NCBI RefSeq assembly: GCF_004804275.1 | Contig: NZ_STGI01000013.1 | Span: 1 to 64,000 of the forward strand | Source of the DNA: Herbaspirillum sp. ST 5-3 | GTDB taxonomy: Bacteria > Pseudomonadota > Gammaproteobacteria > Burkholderiales > Burkholderiaceae_D | Reading direction: 5' to 3' | DNA: 64,000 bases | Shown: in pieces, positions 54,276-64,000 of the stretch | How positions within the stretch are numbered: position 1 is the stretch's first letter | Layout: the number at the start of each line of letters is the position of its first letter | The notes under the pieces: generated by a model | What the model was told of the DNA's origin: nothing | Databases searched by the model: none | What the model saw: the letters and a program-made list of their open reading frames with translations, nothing else | Position numbers and translations under genes: made by a program

Positions 54276-55442
54276 TTACGGCTTCGCCTTGTAATTCCGC
54301 ACCGCGTTCAAGCTGTCTGCCAAGGTCGGCATTTCGATCGAAATGTTGCTAGCCTGGACTTGACGCAACAGGGCCTGCGTCGTTTGCGTCTGCTTGGCGC
54401 GCGTGTCGAAATAGCGGCTGATCGCATCTTGTGCCGACACCAGATCGCTGCGGAATGCCGCTTCATTGCGCGTCAGGAGAGCGACCCGCGCATTCAGCAG
54501 GCGCAGCTTCAAGTTCTCTCGTGCGTAGTAGGATTGTGTCGGCGAAAGCAGCAGCGCATCGGGAATATCGACATTGCGCACGCGGATCAGTTGGCGAACC
54601 TCGGTCCACATCTCGTTGGTCCAGCTGTCCCACTTGTCACCCAGGTCCGCGATCCAGTCGGATGCGCTGCTCCTCGCCTTGTCGGTTGTCGGCTTGGCCT
54701 CCGCCTTTTTAGGTGCTCGACGGGAAGCCTTCGGCTGAGTCGGTGCAAGCACGGGCTTTTCATCGGACAGCAAGGGCATGTTGTCGATCTGCCCGATGAC
54801 ACTGTCCAGGCGCAAGGCAATTCCTGTCAGATCAACGGTCGGCAACGCCTTGAGCCGCTCCAGGTCTTTCGCGATCGCGCGGCGGATCATGATGAACTGG
54901 GGCTTGTCCGAACGCGACAGGCGGCTGTCTGCGTTTTGCAGGGCGATGATTGCTCCCTGCACGTTGCCGGCCAGTTGCAATTGCTGGCTGGCGGTGGACA
55001 GCACCTGTTCGATTTCGGCCAGCGCCCAATCGTCGCGATTCTTCGACAATTCCTGGTAAAGCTGCTCCAGCGCCAATTGCTGACTTTGCGCTTCCGTCTG
55101 TTTACTTTCCAGCACGTTGACCTTGGCCTGCAGCTCCCGCATGCCGTCTTGAACCGTCTTCACCAGCACTTTGGTTTCGGTCGTGAGCGATTCGCCGCTT
55201 TTCAGGCGCTGCGCCACTTCGTCGCGCAAGCTGCTGATTTCGTGTTGCGCAGACCACCACTGCGCAATCAACAGCAACGCAAGAATGCTCAATCCGCCAT
55301 ACACCGGCTTGAGCGTTTTCTGCAGGCGTGGCGCATTATCATTTTGCAAAGGCGCGCGGGATGTCGTCGACTCCGCCTGTTGCGATGGCGGAGTCGACTG
55401 GAAGGATTGACCGGGGTCGGAAGAAGGAGGCAATTCGTTCAT
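54276..55442 (-). CDS. hemX: HemX, uroporphyrin-III methyltransferase-like membrane protein
   Basis: A 388-residue protein with an N-terminal cytoplasmic Pro/Ser-rich region, one membrane helix (about 46-62: VYGGLSILALLLIAQWW), a coiled coil (about 70-130) and a HemX domain with the family segment DLVSAQDAISRYFDTRAKQT in the C-terminal half. It lacks SAM methyltransferase motifs despite the common annotation. Its start overlaps the hemD stop by 4 bp. Confidence 0.9.
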   Translation of the reverse strand: MNELPPSSDPGQSFQSTPPSQQAESTTSRAPLQNDNAPRLQKTLKPVYGGLSILALLLIAQWWSAQHEISSLRDEVAQRLKSGESLTTETKVLVKTVQDGMRELQAKVNVLESKQTEAQSQQLALEQLYQELSKNRDDWALAEIEQVLSTASQQLQLAGNVQGAIIALQNADSRLSRSDKPQFIMIRRAIAKDLERLKALPTVDLTGIALRLDSVIGQIDNMPLLSDEKPVLAPTQPKASRRAPKKAEAKPTTDKARSSASDWIADLGDKWDSWTNEMWTEVRQLIRVRNVDIPDALLLSPTQSYYARENLKLRLLNARVALLTRNEAAFRSDLVSAQDAISRYFDTRAKQTQTTQALLRQVQASNISIEMPTLADSLNAVRNYKAKP

Positions 55443-56245
55443 GCTCGAAATTGTAACGCGGCTAACAGCTGTTCGTCGCCTGATCCGGTCTGCGTCAGCT
55501 TGACGAATCCGAGCATTCGCGCATTTTCCGCGATGCGCGCATGGGGCACGATGAGTCTTTGCTGTTGCAATTTAACCACGCCCTGGTCACCAGCCAGCCC
55601 TCGCACCATGTCCGCGAGGATGCGCAGGGCCTCGGAGCTGGTGATGATCCAGTCTCCTTCGCAATCCAGCAAGCGCAGCAATTGTTCGCGTGCCGGCTGG
55701 TCGAGAACCGGCGCAGCGCGCCGGTAAGCGGCAATTTGCTCGACCTGCACGCCTTGGTCGCGCAAGGCGTCGGCGAGCAGCTCGCGACCTGTCTCACCGC
55801 GCACGATCAACACGCGCTTGCCGCGCAATGCTTCAAGGTCCAGCACTTCAAGCAGGGTCTGCGAATCGGTTCGATGCGGATCGATCGGACTGATGATGTT
55901 GGCATTCGTCGACGTCAAACCGTGGTTTGCCAGCGCAAGCTTGCTGCCCTCGCCCATCACGGCGATGGCAACCTCTTTCGGCCACTCTTTGAGAATACTG
56001 AACGCGGCGTCGATGGCGTTCGGACTGACGAAGGCGACCATTGCGTAGCTCGCCAGGTCATCAAGTACCGCCTTCAATTTCGACTGATCGGGCAAGGGCT
56101 GTATGTCCAGCAAGGGAAACACGACTGCCTCTCGTCCCTGCTCCACAATGCGCCGGGCAAGCTGCCTGGCCTGCGCTAGCGGACGCGTGACGACAACGGG
56201 ATGGGAAGATTGGTCTGTCATTGGCTGTAGAAGCTGGGGCGTCAT
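55439..56245 (-). CDS. hemD: Uroporphyrinogen-III synthase
   Basis: HemD cyclises hydroxymethylbilane with D-ring inversion. The protein of 268 residues fits the poorly conserved family: VVVTRPLAQARQLARRI at the N-terminus, FVSPNAIDAAF, VLIVRGETGRELLADAL and the C-terminal DWIITSSEALRIL. The ATG at 56245 is chosen; an ATG 24 bp downstream is also possible. It lies 83 bp after hemC and overlaps hemX by 4 bp. Confidence 0.93.
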   Translation of the reverse strand: MTPQLLQPMTDQSSHPVVVTRPLAQARQLARRIVEQGREAVVFPLLDIQPLPDQSKLKAVLDDLASYAMVAFVSPNAIDAAFSILKEWPKEVAIAVMGEGSKLALANHGLTSTNANIISPIDPHRTDSQTLLEVLDLEALRGKRVLIVRGETGRELLADALRDQGVQVEQIAAYRRAAPVLDQPAREQLLRLLDCEGDWIITSSEALRILADMVRGLAGDQGVVKLQQQRLIVPHARIAENARMLGFVKLTQTGSGDEQLLAALQFRA

Positions 56246-56288
56246 GCCTTGTCAGGCGCAAGAGATCGACTTCCGCCCCGTGTATGCA

Positions 56289-56318
56289 GGATGCGATCGA
56301 CTTTCATCAACCGCATCC
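56289..56318. other. Small hairpin between hemC and hemD
   Basis: ggatgcg (56289-56295) pairs with cgcatcc (56312-56318) in the 83-bp gap, without a T-run. A minor intercistronic structure of unknown role. Confidence 0.3.
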
Positions 56319-56328
56319 GCTGTCGGTA

Positions 56329-57279
56329 TCAGGCTGCGTCCATTGCCCGACATGCTGCCAGGATGTCGTCCGCGCCTTGCGATTGCAAGGCCAATGCAAT
56401 CTGCTGGCCGAGCAATTCAGGCGCATTCGCCGGACCGGATGCGTCAGCGGTCGCGATGCGCTTGCCGTCCGGCGTCGCGACCATCGCGCGCAGGTGCATC
56501 GTCGCCTGGCCGTCGACGGTTCCGAATGCGGCAAGCGGAATCTGGCAGCTGCCGCCGAATGTGCGCGACACGGTGCGTTCCGCGCTCACTGCCTGGGCAG
56601 TCGACTCGTGGTTGAGCGGAGCAAGCAGTTGCAGCAAGTCGTCGCGGCCATCCAGGATTTCGATCGCCATCGCGCCCTGCCCCGGTGCAGGCAGGCTCTG
56701 TTCAGGTTCGATCAATGAGCGGATGCGTTGAGCCAGTCCGAGGCGCTTCAGGCCCGCCGCCGCGAGAATGATCGCTGCATATTCACCGCGATCCAGCTTG
56801 CCGAGGCGCGTATCGAGGTTGCCACGCAGCGGGCGGATCACCAGTTTCGGAAAACGCGCGGCGATCAATGCTTGACGCCGCAGACTGCTGGTGCCGACCA
56901 CGGCGCCATCGGGCAAGTCATCAAGCGATGCATATTCATTGGAGACGAAGGCATCGCGCGGATCTTCACGTTCCAGGACGGCGGCCAGCGCAAACCCCTC
57001 CGGCAACTCCATCGGCACATCCTTGAGCGAATGCACGGCGAGGTCCGCACGGCGCTCCGCCATCGCGACTTCCAGCTCCTTGACGAACAAACCTTTGCCG
57101 CCGACCTTGGACAGTGCGCGGTCGAGGATCTGGTCGCCTTGCGTGGTCATGCCGAGAATTTCGATGCTGCACTGCGGATATAATGCCGACAACCTGGCGC
57201 GGACATGCTCCGCTTGCCACATGGCCAGACGACTTTCGCGAGACGCAATCACTAACTTGGAGGGAGGGGAAACTTTCAC
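56329..57279 (-). CDS. hemC: Hydroxymethylbilane synthase (porphobilinogen deaminase), GTG start
   Basis: HemC joins four porphobilinogens on its own dipyrromethane cofactor. The protein of 316 residues has the N-terminal [16 protein letters not shown], the active-site region HSLKDVP, the arginine-rich [11 protein letters not shown] and the cofactor Cys245 in [13 protein letters not shown]. The likely start is GTG at 57279. It heads hemC-hemD-hemX-hemY and diverges from ppc across 115 bp. Confidence 0.96.
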   Translation of the reverse strand: MKVSPPSKLVIASRESRLAMWQAEHVRARLSALYPQCSIEILGMTTQGDQILDRALSKVGGKGLFVKELEVAMAERRADLAVHSLKDVPMELPEGFALAAVLEREDPRDAFVSNEYASLDDLPDGAVVGTSSLRRQALIAARFPKLVIRPLRGNLDTRLGKLDRGEYAAIILAAAGLKRLGLAQRIRSLIEPEQSLPAPGQGAMAIEILDGRDDLLQLLAPLNHESTAQAVSAERTVSRTFGGSCQIPLAAFGTVDGQATMHLRAMVATPDGKRIATADASGPANAPELLGQQIALALQSQGADDILAACRAMDAA

Positions 57280-57394
57280 GGAGGGCTCTTTCGAATTTCA
57301 ATGATGCTGACCGCATCGATTTTATCATGCACATACGTGCCTCCCGGTGGCCGCGAGCCACTTTCTAGTGTAAAGCTGATTGCAATCAATCAAC

Positions 57395-60253
57395 ATGTCA
57401 AGACAACAGAACCTCCCGGCGCCGGTCAACAAGGCCGCGAACGATAAAGACGCCCCACTGAAAGAAGATATCCGCCTGCTGGGCCGACTGCTCGGCAATG
57501 TCCTGCGCGAACAGGAAGGCGAAACCGTTTTCCACGTCGTCGAGACCATCCGCCAGACGGCGGTGCGTTTTCGCCGTGAGTCCGACGCCCAGTCCGGCGC
57601 AGAGCTCAACAAGATGCTGAAGAAACTCACCCGTGATCAGACAATCACCGTGGTGCGCGCATTTTCGTATTTCTCCCACCTCGCCAACATCGCCGAAGAC
57701 CAGCATCACAATCGCCGCCGCCGTGCCCATCTCCTCGCGGGATCGGCGCCGCAGCAAGGCAGCATCGCATATGCCTTGTCGAAGCTGGACGACGCCGGCG
57801 TATCGGGCGCGACCGTGCGCCGCTTCTTCAAGGAAGCGTTGATCTCGCCGGTCCTGACAGCGCATCCGACCGAAGTGCAGCGCAAAAGCACGCTCGACGC
57901 GGAGCGCGAAATCGCCCGCCTGCTGGCCGAACGCGATCCCCCGCTCACGCCCAAGGAACTGGCGCACAATACACAATTGCTGCACGCCTGCGTCGCAACG
58001 CTGTGGCAGACCCGCATGCTGCGCTACACCAAGCTGACCGTGGCCGATGAAATCGAGAATGCGCTGTCCTATTACCGCATCACCTTCCTGCGCGAACTGC
58101 CGGGACTCTACGACGACATCGAAAACGAGATCGCCGCGCAGTTTCCGCAACGGCATGCCGAGGAAAAAGACTTTCCTCCCTTCGTGCAAATGGGGAGCTG
58201 GATCGGCGGCGACCGCGACGGCAATCCCAATGTAAATGCCGGCACGATGCAACACGCGCTGATGAGCCAATCGACAGCGATTTTCGATTTCTACCTGGAG
58301 GAAGTACACGCATTGGGCGCGGAATTGTCGATTTCCACCCTGCTGGTCAGCGTCAGCCCCGAGTTGCAGGCACTGGCCGACAGTTCGCCCGACCAGTCCG
58401 AGCATCGGATGGACGAGCCATACCGCCGCGCGCTGATCGGACTGTATGCACGTCTGGCCGCAACGGCCCGCAAGCTCGGCGCGGCTCACGTCCTGCGGCA
58501 GGAGGTCGGCTCGGCCGCTCCCTACGAAACCGCCGCCGAATTCACGCGCGACCTGCAGGTGCTGGCCGATTCGCTCAAGGCACATCACGGCGCAGCTCTC
58601 ATCAAGCCGCGCCTGGCAACGGTTAAGCGCGCCTCGGAAATCTTCGGCTTCCACCTCGCCACGCTCGACATGCGTCAGAGTTCCGACGTGCACGAACGGG
58701 TTCTTGGCGAATTGTTCTCCCGTGCCAAGGCGCATCCGAACTACAGTGGATTATCCGAAGACGAAAAGGTCGAATTGTTGCTCGATGAGCTGGGCAAGCC
58801 TCGCCTGTTGTATTCGCCTTATCTCGACTATTCCGCCGAGACCGGCTCGGAGCTGGCGATCCTGCGCGCTGCGCGCGAAATCCGCCAGCGCTACGGCGAT
58901 CGGGCGATCCGCAACTACATCATCTCGCACACGGAAACGGTTTCCGACCTGCTGGAAGTCTTGCTGTTGCAGAAGGAAACCGGTCTGCTGCACGTCGAAT
59001 GGGACCACGCGTCGGGGCAAGTGCACGATGCGCGCATGGAATTGATGGTCATCCCCTTGTTCGAGACCATCCCCGACTTGCGCTGCGCGGCCGGCATCAT
59101 GGAAGCCTTCATGTCGCTGCCGCAGGTCCGTCACCTGCTTGCGAAACAGGGCGATCTGCAGGAAGTGATGCTCGGCTATTCCGACTCCAACAAGGATGGC
59201 GGCTTCCTCACGTCGAACTGGGAACTGTACAAGGCGGAAACGCAGCTCGTGGAATTGTTCGACGGCGCGAACGTCAAGCTGCGCCTGTTCCATGGGCGCG
59301 GTGGCACGGTAGGCCGCGGCGGCGGCCCCAGCTACGAGGCGATCCTCGCGCAACCGGCCGGCACCGTCAACGGGCAGATCCGCTTGACCGAGCAGGGCGA
59401 GATCATCGCGTCGAAATTCTCCAATCCGGAGATCGGCCGACGCAACCTGGAACTGCTGGTAGCCGCGACACTGGAGGCCAGCCTGATGCCGCATGCGCCG
59501 CAAGGACGCCGGGCAAAGAAACTGGCCGGGTTCGAGAGCGTGATGGAAGAGTTGTCCGCTCGTGCCTATCGCGCCTACCGCGATCTTGTGTATGAAACGC
59601 CGGGTTTCACTGATTACTTCTTCTCGGCGACGCCAATTGCGGAAATCGCCGAGCTCAACATCGGATCGCGGCCGGCCTCGCGCAAGTCGACGCGCCGCAT
59701 CGAGGACCTGCGAGCGATTCCCTGGGGTTTCTCGTGGGGTCAATGCCGACTCCTTCTACCCGGCTGGTACGGCTTTGGCAGCGCGGTGTCGTCCTGGCTG
59801 CATGAAGATGCGGACGTGAAGGAGCAAAAGAAACGGCTCGCGGTGCTGCGCGCGATGTTCAAGGAATGGCCGTTCTTCGCCACCTTGTTGTCGAACATGG
59901 ACATGGTGTTGTCCAAGACCGACCTCGCGGTCGCGTCTCGCTATGCCGAGCTGGTTGCCGACAAGCGATTGCGCAACAGCATCTTCAAGCGCATCGTGGA
60001 AGAGCACGAGCGCACGACGACATGCCTGACGACCATCACCGGCGCCAAGGAACGGCTGGCCAGCAATCCGCTGCTGGCACGCTCGATCAAGAACCGGTTT
60101 GCCTATCTCGACCCGCTCAATCACTTGCAGGTAGAGCTGATCAAGAGGCATCGCGCTGCGACTGCCGAGGGACGCAAGCTGGATGAGCGTGTGCGGCGCG
60201 GCATCCATCTGTCGATCAACGGCATTGCCGCAGGCTTGCGCAACACCGGCTGA
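57395..60253 (+). CDS. ppc: Phosphoenolpyruvate carboxylase
   Basis: Ppc carboxylates PEP to oxaloacetate to refill the TCA cycle. The protein of 952 residues has catalytic His157 in [13 protein letters not shown], the glycine loop [14 protein letters not shown] and the C-terminal end [11 protein letters not shown] typical of the family. The ATG at 57395 is chosen over a TTG 15 bp upstream. It sits between hemC and the AlgZ/AlgR pair, interrupting an order known from Pseudomonas. Confidence 0.97.
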   Translation: MSRQQNLPAPVNKAANDKDAPLKEDIRLLGRLLGNVLREQEGETVFHVVETIRQTAVRFRRESDAQSGAELNKMLKKLTRDQTITVVRAFSYFSHLANIAEDQHHNRRRRAHLLAGSAPQQGSIAYALSKLDDAGVSGATVRRFFKEALISPVLTAHPTEVQRKSTLDAEREIARLLAERDPPLTPKELAHNTQLLHACVATLWQTRMLRYTKLTVADEIENALSYYRITFLRELPGLYDDIENEIAAQFPQRHAEEKDFPPFVQMGSWIGGDRDGNPNVNAGTMQHALMSQSTAIFDFYLEEVHALGAELSISTLLVSVSPELQALADSSPDQSEHRMDEPYRRALIGLYARLAATARKLGAAHVLRQEVGSAAPYETAAEFTRDLQVLADSLKAHHGAALIKPRLATVKRASEIFGFHLATLDMRQSSDVHERVLGELFSRAKAHPNYSGLSEDEKVELLLDELGKPRLLYSPYLDYSAETGSELAILRAAREIRQRYGDRAIRNYIISHTETVSDLLEVLLLQKETGLLHVEWDHASGQVHDARMELMVIPLFETIPDLRCAAGIMEAFMSLPQVRHLLAKQGDLQEVMLGYSDSNKDGGFLTSNWELYKAETQLVELFDGANVKLRLFHGRGGTVGRGGGPSYEAILAQPAGTVNGQIRLTEQGEIIASKFSNPEIGRRNLELLVAATLEASLMPHAPQGRRAKKLAGFESVMEELSARAYRAYRDLVYETPGFTDYFFSATPIAEIAELNIGSRPASRKSTRRIEDLRAIPWGFSWGQCRLLLPGWYGFGSAVSSWLHEDADVKEQKKRLAVLRAMFKEWPFFATLLSNMDMVLSKTDLAVASRYAELVADKRLRNSIFKRIVEEHERTTTCLTTITGAKERLASNPLLARSIKNRFAYLDPLNHLQVELIKRHRAATAEGRKLDERVRRGIHLSINGIAAGLRNTG

Positions 60254-60309
60254 TCTTCGCGTTCGGAGAACAAGGAGAAAGTTCTCTCGCGCCGGCCAGA
60301 TAGGAAAGC

Positions 60310-60338
60310 GTGCCCCGATGATTCGGGGCACTTTTTTT
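60310..60338 (+). terminator. Rho-independent terminator of ppc
   Basis: gtgccccga and tcggggcac form a perfect 9-bp stem around a 4-nt loop, followed by seven Ts. It lies about 55 bp past the ppc stop and before the convergent algR. Confidence 0.92.
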
Positions 60339-60346
60339 GCAAAAGC

Positions 60347-61141
60347 TTACCGAACCAGCGCCTTCACCACTGGCCATTGCCGTCGCGAAATCGGCAGCCG
60401 CTCATCGACATCGCGCAGAATCACCTGCCATGATTCATGCACCTTGTCCTGCTCGCTGTCGCTATCGATAGCCTGCACGCCCCGTTCGACGCCGACGATC
60501 GCGTTGCGGGCGACCAGCGCGTTACGGTGTACGCGCACAAAGATGTTTTTGAATTCTTCTTCTATCGAGGTGAGCGATTCTTCGATCAGATAATCCTGCG
60601 CTCTGGTGCGCAAGGTCACGTATTTCAATTCCGCCTTGAGGTAGAGGACGTCATTGACCGGCACCAGGAGCAGGCGTCCGCGCTCCTGCACTGAAAAGTG
60701 CTGGCGTGCCGATTGCAGGGCCTTCCCGGCGCCTGTAATCGCCTCGGCCTGCGTTGAGGATTGCGCGCGCATTGCACCGGCGCGCCGGATGGCGTCCGCC
60801 AGACGCGAAGCGCGTACCGGCTTCAAGAGATAGTCCAGCGCGTGCACCTCGAATGCTTTCACGGCGAATTCATCGAAGGCGGTCACGAAGATCACGGCCG
60901 GCGATGCCGCTGCATTCCTGATGAGGTGCGATGCCAGTTCGATTCCGGTCATGCCGGGCATTTGCACGTCGAGCAGAACGATATCCGGCCGGACGTCGGC
61001 GATACCATCCAGCGCCGCTTGCGCACTGCTTGCCTCGCCAGAAAGTTCGTGCGGACACTCTTCCGCAATATCCGACAGCAAGGTCTTGAGCCGCGAACGC
61101 GCCGGAGCCTCGTCATCCACAATGAAGAGGCGCGGTTTCAT
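60347..61141 (-). CDS. algR: LytTR response regulator, AlgR type
   Basis: The 264-residue regulator has a receiver domain with phosphoacceptor Asp58 (DIVLLDVQMPG) and Asp9-Asp10 pocket, and a C-terminal LytTR DNA-binding domain (about 150-262, segment VPVNDVLYLKAELKYVTLRT and FVRVHRNALVARNAI). In Pseudomonas the homologue AlgR controls alginate, type IV pili and virulence; targets here are unknown. It overlaps the kinase stop by 4 bp. Placement beside argH and near hemC supports the AlgR assignment. Confidence 0.88.
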   Translation of the reverse strand: MKPRLFIVDDEAPARSRLKTLLSDIAEECPHELSGEASSAQAALDGIADVRPDIVLLDVQMPGMTGIELASHLIRNAAASPAVIFVTAFDEFAVKAFEVHALDYLLKPVRASRLADAIRRAGAMRAQSSTQAEAITGAGKALQSARQHFSVQERGRLLLVPVNDVLYLKAELKYVTLRTRAQDYLIEESLTSIEEEFKNIFVRVHRNALVARNAIVGVERGVQAIDSDSEQDKVHESWQVILRDVDERLPISRRQWPVVKALVR

Positions 61142-62208
61142 GCGGCTCCCTTTACATAAGGAAAGCGCAAGCGCACCTCGAAGAAACCACGCACGATTGT
61201 CGTCGTCAGTTGCGCCTCGACGTCGTACAACAATGCCAGTCGTTCGCGAATATTTTCCAGCGCCATGTGATTGCCCACTCCCGCGGGTGCCTGTTCATGA
61301 AATGCATTCACAACAACAATTTCGATGCGATCAATGGAACGGCTGACCTGAATCCTGACCGGAGAGGCTTCCATCGCCGGCTCCACCCCGTAGTGCACTG
61401 CGTTTTCAAGCAAGGGCTGCAGCAACAGGACGGGAATTTGCGCCTTGCGCAGCACTTCCTCACCGATGTTGTCGGTTTCCCATGTCACTTGCAAGCGCTC
61501 GCCCAAGCGGATTTTTTCGATCGACAAGTATTGCTTGCACAGGCGAATTTCGTTCTCCAGCGTAGTCATGTTGCGCGGGTCGCTCATCAATACCCGAAAC
61601 AAATCCGCCAGGTCTTCCAGTGTCGTTTCCGCGCGACGCGGTTCGGAGCGGATCAGCGACAACACCGCGTTCAGGCTGTTGAACAGGAAATGCGGCCGAA
61701 TGCGTGCCTGCAGCGCCTGCAAGCGTGCCTCCACCAGTGCCGGTGAATGCGCCCGCGTGCGCAGCTCGAAATAATGCTGGAACAGGCCGCCAAGGAGTGC
61801 GGCGGCGATGGCGCCCTTCAGGATGGTCAAGTTGGCAAAACCGCTCATCAACCAGTCCACCATCGAGAACATGTACACAACGGTTGCCGTAACCGCGGCC
61901 GGCACTACCCAACAGGCGGCGCGCTGAGTCCAGCGCCACAGCGCTTCCGTCGCGCCGGAACGGGGAACCATGCGACGCAAACCACATAGAGCGAACAAGG
62001 ACCAAAGGCATGCCAATTCGACCATCATTGACGCTTCGACAAACTCCAGCATGCCCCGCTCCCAGTTGCTGGCCTGGATGAGTATGCCTGCGAGCACTGC
62101 GGCATTGACGCCAAGCAGCGTGCGGAACACCACGCCAATGTTGCAGCAGTCCGGAATGAGAATCTCGGTCGGACGGTCGGCCTTGGCGGAAGCGATAGAT
62201 AACGGCAT
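61138..62208 (-). CDS. algZ: AlgZ/FimS-type sensor histidine kinase
   Basis: The 356-residue protein has about four membrane helices (roughly 24-46, 58-78, 98-117 and 126-144) and a His_kinase domain (PF06580 type) with phosphoacceptor His173 in RIRPHFLFNSLNAVLS, followed by an HATPase region whose N-box LLQPLLENAVHYG is clear. The nucleotide-binding region is otherwise short and its G boxes are weak, as in AlgZ, where kinase activity has been questioned. It diverges from argH by 44 bp. Confidence 0.87.
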   Translation of the reverse strand: MPLSIASAKADRPTEILIPDCCNIGVVFRTLLGVNAAVLAGILIQASNWERGMLEFVEASMMVELACLWSLFALCGLRRMVPRSGATEALWRWTQRAACWVVPAAVTATVVYMFSMVDWLMSGFANLTILKGAIAAALLGGLFQHYFELRTRAHSPALVEARLQALQARIRPHFLFNSLNAVLSLIRSEPRRAETTLEDLADLFRVLMSDPRNMTTLENEIRLCKQYLSIEKIRLGERLQVTWETDNIGEEVLRKAQIPVLLLQPLLENAVHYGVEPAMEASPVRIQVSRSIDRIEIVVVNAFHEQAPAGVGNHMALENIRERLALLYDVEAQLTTTIVRGFFEVRLRFPYVKGAA

Positions 62209-62252
62209 AGGCAAGGCTTGTTTTATAATCACATATTCACCGGAACCCGATT

Positions 62253-63647
62253 ATGACAGCACAACTCTCCAAAAAAAGCGAGGCCTGGTCGGCCCGTTTT
62301 TCCGAACCCGTCTCCGACCTTGTCAAACGTTACACCGCATCGGTGTTCTTCGACAAGCGCATGGCCGACGCCGATATCCAGGGCTCCCTTGCCCATGCCG
62401 AAATGCTGGCGCACCAGGGCATCATCAGCGCGCAGGACCATGCGGACATCCAGCGCGGCATGGCGCAAATCCAGTCCGAAATCGCGTCGGGAAAATTCGA
62501 ATGGCTGCTTGACCTGGAAGACGTTCATCTGAATATCGAAAAGCGTCTGACCGAGCTGGTCGGCGACGCCGGCAAGCGACTGCACACCGGGCGTTCGCGC
62601 AACGATCAGGTGGCGACCGACATTCGCCTGTACATGCGTTCGGCGATCGACGATATCGGCAGCCTCCTGCGCGACCTGCGTCTGTCGTTGCTGGATCTCG
62701 CCGAACAGCATGCCGGCACCATCCTTCCCGGCTTCACGCACATGCAAGTGGCGCAGCCAATCACCTTCGGCCACCATATGCTGGCCTATGTTGAAATGTT
62801 CAGCCGCGATGCCGAGCGCATGATCGATTGCCGCAAGCGCGTCAACCGGCTGCCGCTGGGTGCAGCCGCCCTGGCCGGAACGACCTTCCCGATCGACCGC
62901 GAACGTGTCGCAAAAACACTCGGCTTCGACGAAGTGTGCCGCAATTCGCTGGATGCAGTGTCTGATCGCGATTTCGCCATTGAATTCTGCGCCGCGGCCG
63001 CATTGGTCATGACACACGTGTCGCGCATGTCGGAAGAGCTGGTGATCTGGATGAGTCCGCGCGTCGGCTTCATCGACATCGCCGACCGTTTCTGCACCGG
63101 CTCATCGATCATGCCGCAAAAGAAGAACCCGGATGTCCCCGAGCTTGCACGCGGCAAGACCGGCCGTGTGAACGGCCACCTGATCGGTCTGCTGACGCTG
63201 ATGAAGGGCCAACCGCTCGCCTACAACAAGGACAACCAGGAAGACAAGGAACCCTTGTTCGATACGGTCGACACCGTGACCGATACGCTTCGCATTTTCG
63301 CCGACATGGCGCGCGGCATTACCGTCAAGCCGGAGGCCATGCGTGCGGCAGCACTGCAGGGCTACGCGACGGCAACCGACCTGGCCGATTATCTGGTCAA
63401 GAAGGGCTTGCCGTTCCGCGATGCCCATGAAGCAGTGGCGCGTGCCGTGCGTACCTGCGAACAGCGCGGTTGCGATCTCACCGACCTGTCGCTGGACGAG
63501 ATGCGCGCGTTCTCGCAACTGATTGAAGCCGATGTCTTCGACGTGCTCACGCTGGAAGGATCGGTCGCCGCTCGCAATCACATCGGCGGCACCGCGCCGG
63601 ATCAGGTCCGTGCAGCGATTGCACGCTGGCGTGCGCAACTGGGCTGA
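62253..63647 (+). CDS. argH: Argininosuccinate lyase
   Basis: ArgH splits argininosuccinate into arginine and fumarate, the last step of arginine synthesis. The 464-residue protein has the N-terminal [20 protein letters not shown], the segment [17 protein letters not shown], and the superfamily signature [12 protein letters not shown] with the catalytic Ser loop. It is the last gene in the window. Confidence 0.97.
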   Translation: MTAQLSKKSEAWSARFSEPVSDLVKRYTASVFFDKRMADADIQGSLAHAEMLAHQGIISAQDHADIQRGMAQIQSEIASGKFEWLLDLEDVHLNIEKRLTELVGDAGKRLHTGRSRNDQVATDIRLYMRSAIDDIGSLLRDLRLSLLDLAEQHAGTILPGFTHMQVAQPITFGHHMLAYVEMFSRDAERMIDCRKRVNRLPLGAAALAGTTFPIDRERVAKTLGFDEVCRNSLDAVSDRDFAIEFCAAAALVMTHVSRMSEELVIWMSPRVGFIDIADRFCTGSSIMPQKKNPDVPELARGKTGRVNGHLIGLLTLMKGQPLAYNKDNQEDKEPLFDTVDTVTDTLRIFADMARGITVKPEAMRAAALQGYATATDLADYLVKKGLPFRDAHEAVARAVRTCEQRGCDLTDLSLDEMRAFSQLIEADVFDVLTLEGSVAARNHIGGTAPDQVRAAIARWRAQLG

Positions 63648-64000
63648 TATAAGGTTGAAGACGTGCCGCCGGCGATCGCGTATTGCGTCGGCGGCACGGT
63701 TGAAGTGAGTTTTTAACGCGTCGCCAGCAAGATTCAAAAGAAGCGCGTACACTGCTCGGCATGCATCAATCCGCATCGGATCAATGACACGATGGATGAT
63801 GCAGGCAACTCCTCTCGCTCCCTCGCGACTGTCACAGTCGCCCTCTTCAAAAAACGAATGCAGTACGTGTTAGTACGTAAGCATTGACACCTAAACATCG
63901 CTGTTTAGATGAAAAAAACACGCACCTATTGCGTCGCAACATGAAAAGAATATGCCCCCTCTCGGGGAAGTGTTCGCTTGCAAGTTGAAATGTCATATAC
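63648..64000. other. Terminal intergenic region, 353 bp, rich in palindromes
   Basis: No credible gene lies here. From left to right it contains a 10-bp stem cgtgccgccg/cggcggcacg (63662-63698) just after argH, which may end argH transcription though the T-run is 12 bp away; a 7-bp inverted repeat (63825-63841); a direct repeat (63862-63878); and a promoter-like element (63884-63913). It appears to be the control region of a gene beyond the window. Confidence 0.5.
63884..63913 (+). promoter_or_regulatory. Possible promoter with palindromic operator
   Basis: A perfect TTGACA (63884-63889) is followed by the palindrome ctaaaca-tcgc-tgtttag (63891-63908) in the spacer region and a weak -10 (AGATGA/GATGAA). 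An operator between -35 and -10 is typical of TetR-family repression, but the regulator is outside the window and this is inference. Confidence 0.35.

Noticed and set aside
53865-55727. 620-codon frame antisense to hemY-hemX-hemD
   Set aside because: It crosses three well-identified genes and shows no family motif.
57398-58735. 445-codon frame antisense to ppc
   Set aside because: Shadow of ppc; no motif and no ribosome site.

Overview
The window is a contiguous piece of a GC-rich betaproteobacterial chromosome. The gene order carA-carB-greA, rlmE-ftsH-folP-glmM, ftsK-lolA-rarA-serS, pstSCAB-phoU-phoB-phoR and hemC-hemD-hemX-hemY, the phasin-like protein and the protein sequences fit Burkholderiales, most likely Oxalobacteraceae (Herbaspirillum / Noviherbaspirillum / Collimonas relatives). 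The family-level placement is inference. About 90% is coding. There is no sign of a prophage, integrative element, CRISPR array or defence island.

Layout. 1-8.3 kb (mostly minus strand): tRNA-Arg(TCT), a 164-bp inverted-repeat element, a globin-coupled PAS/GGDEF/EAL c-di-GMP enzyme, then a two-gene operon of a TPR + outer-membrane beta-barrel protein (Slam-like) and a large exported FecR-domain protein with a duplicated beta-rich module; then tRNA-Pro(TGG). 8.3-19.5 kb: housekeeping block glmM, folP, ftsH, rlmE, yhbY, a DUF4149 membrane protein, greA, carB, carA. 19.5-23.6 kb: GlcG/HbpS-like protein, a response regulator with a degenerate GGDEF-like domain, an NlpC/P60 hydrolase, a patatin-like lipoprotein and an unassigned lipoprotein. 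23.7-30.3 kb: a complete phosphate cluster read in the order pstS-pstC-pstA-pstB-phoU-phoB-phoR, headed by a Pho box and with a strong hairpin between pstS and pstC. 30.4-37.3 kb: DUF445 protein, an orphan branched-chain-type binding protein, a phasin-like protein, a polar-amino-acid-type binding protein and a membrane HAMP/PAS/GGDEF/EAL protein.

37.4-46.1 kb: tRNA-Ser(CGA) next to serS, then rarA, lolA and ftsK (one minus-strand run), with trxB, an Smr-domain protein and a UPF0126 (TRIC-like) membrane protein on the plus strand. 46.1-53 kb: glnB (PII) behind nadE, a FemAB/GNAT-like protein, a Ser/Thr protein kinase converging on an HDOD-GAF protein, and ppa. 53-64 kb: the haem block hemY-hemX-hemD-hemC, divergent ppc, the AlgZ/AlgR-type LytTR two-component pair, argH, and a final intergenic region rich in palindromes.

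How it fits together: most of the window is core metabolism and cell envelope maintenance (UDP-GlcNAc precursor, folate, carbamoyl phosphate, NAD, haem, anaplerosis, arginine) with global regulators (PhoBR, PII, AlgZR). Accessory biology sits in three places: the Slam-like/FecR export pair, the two c-di-GMP enzymes (one apparently haem-sensing, one membrane-bound beside a periplasmic binding protein), and the short inverted-repeat element. I found no clearly new multi-gene system; the Slam-like/FecR pair is the best candidate for undescribed biology here.
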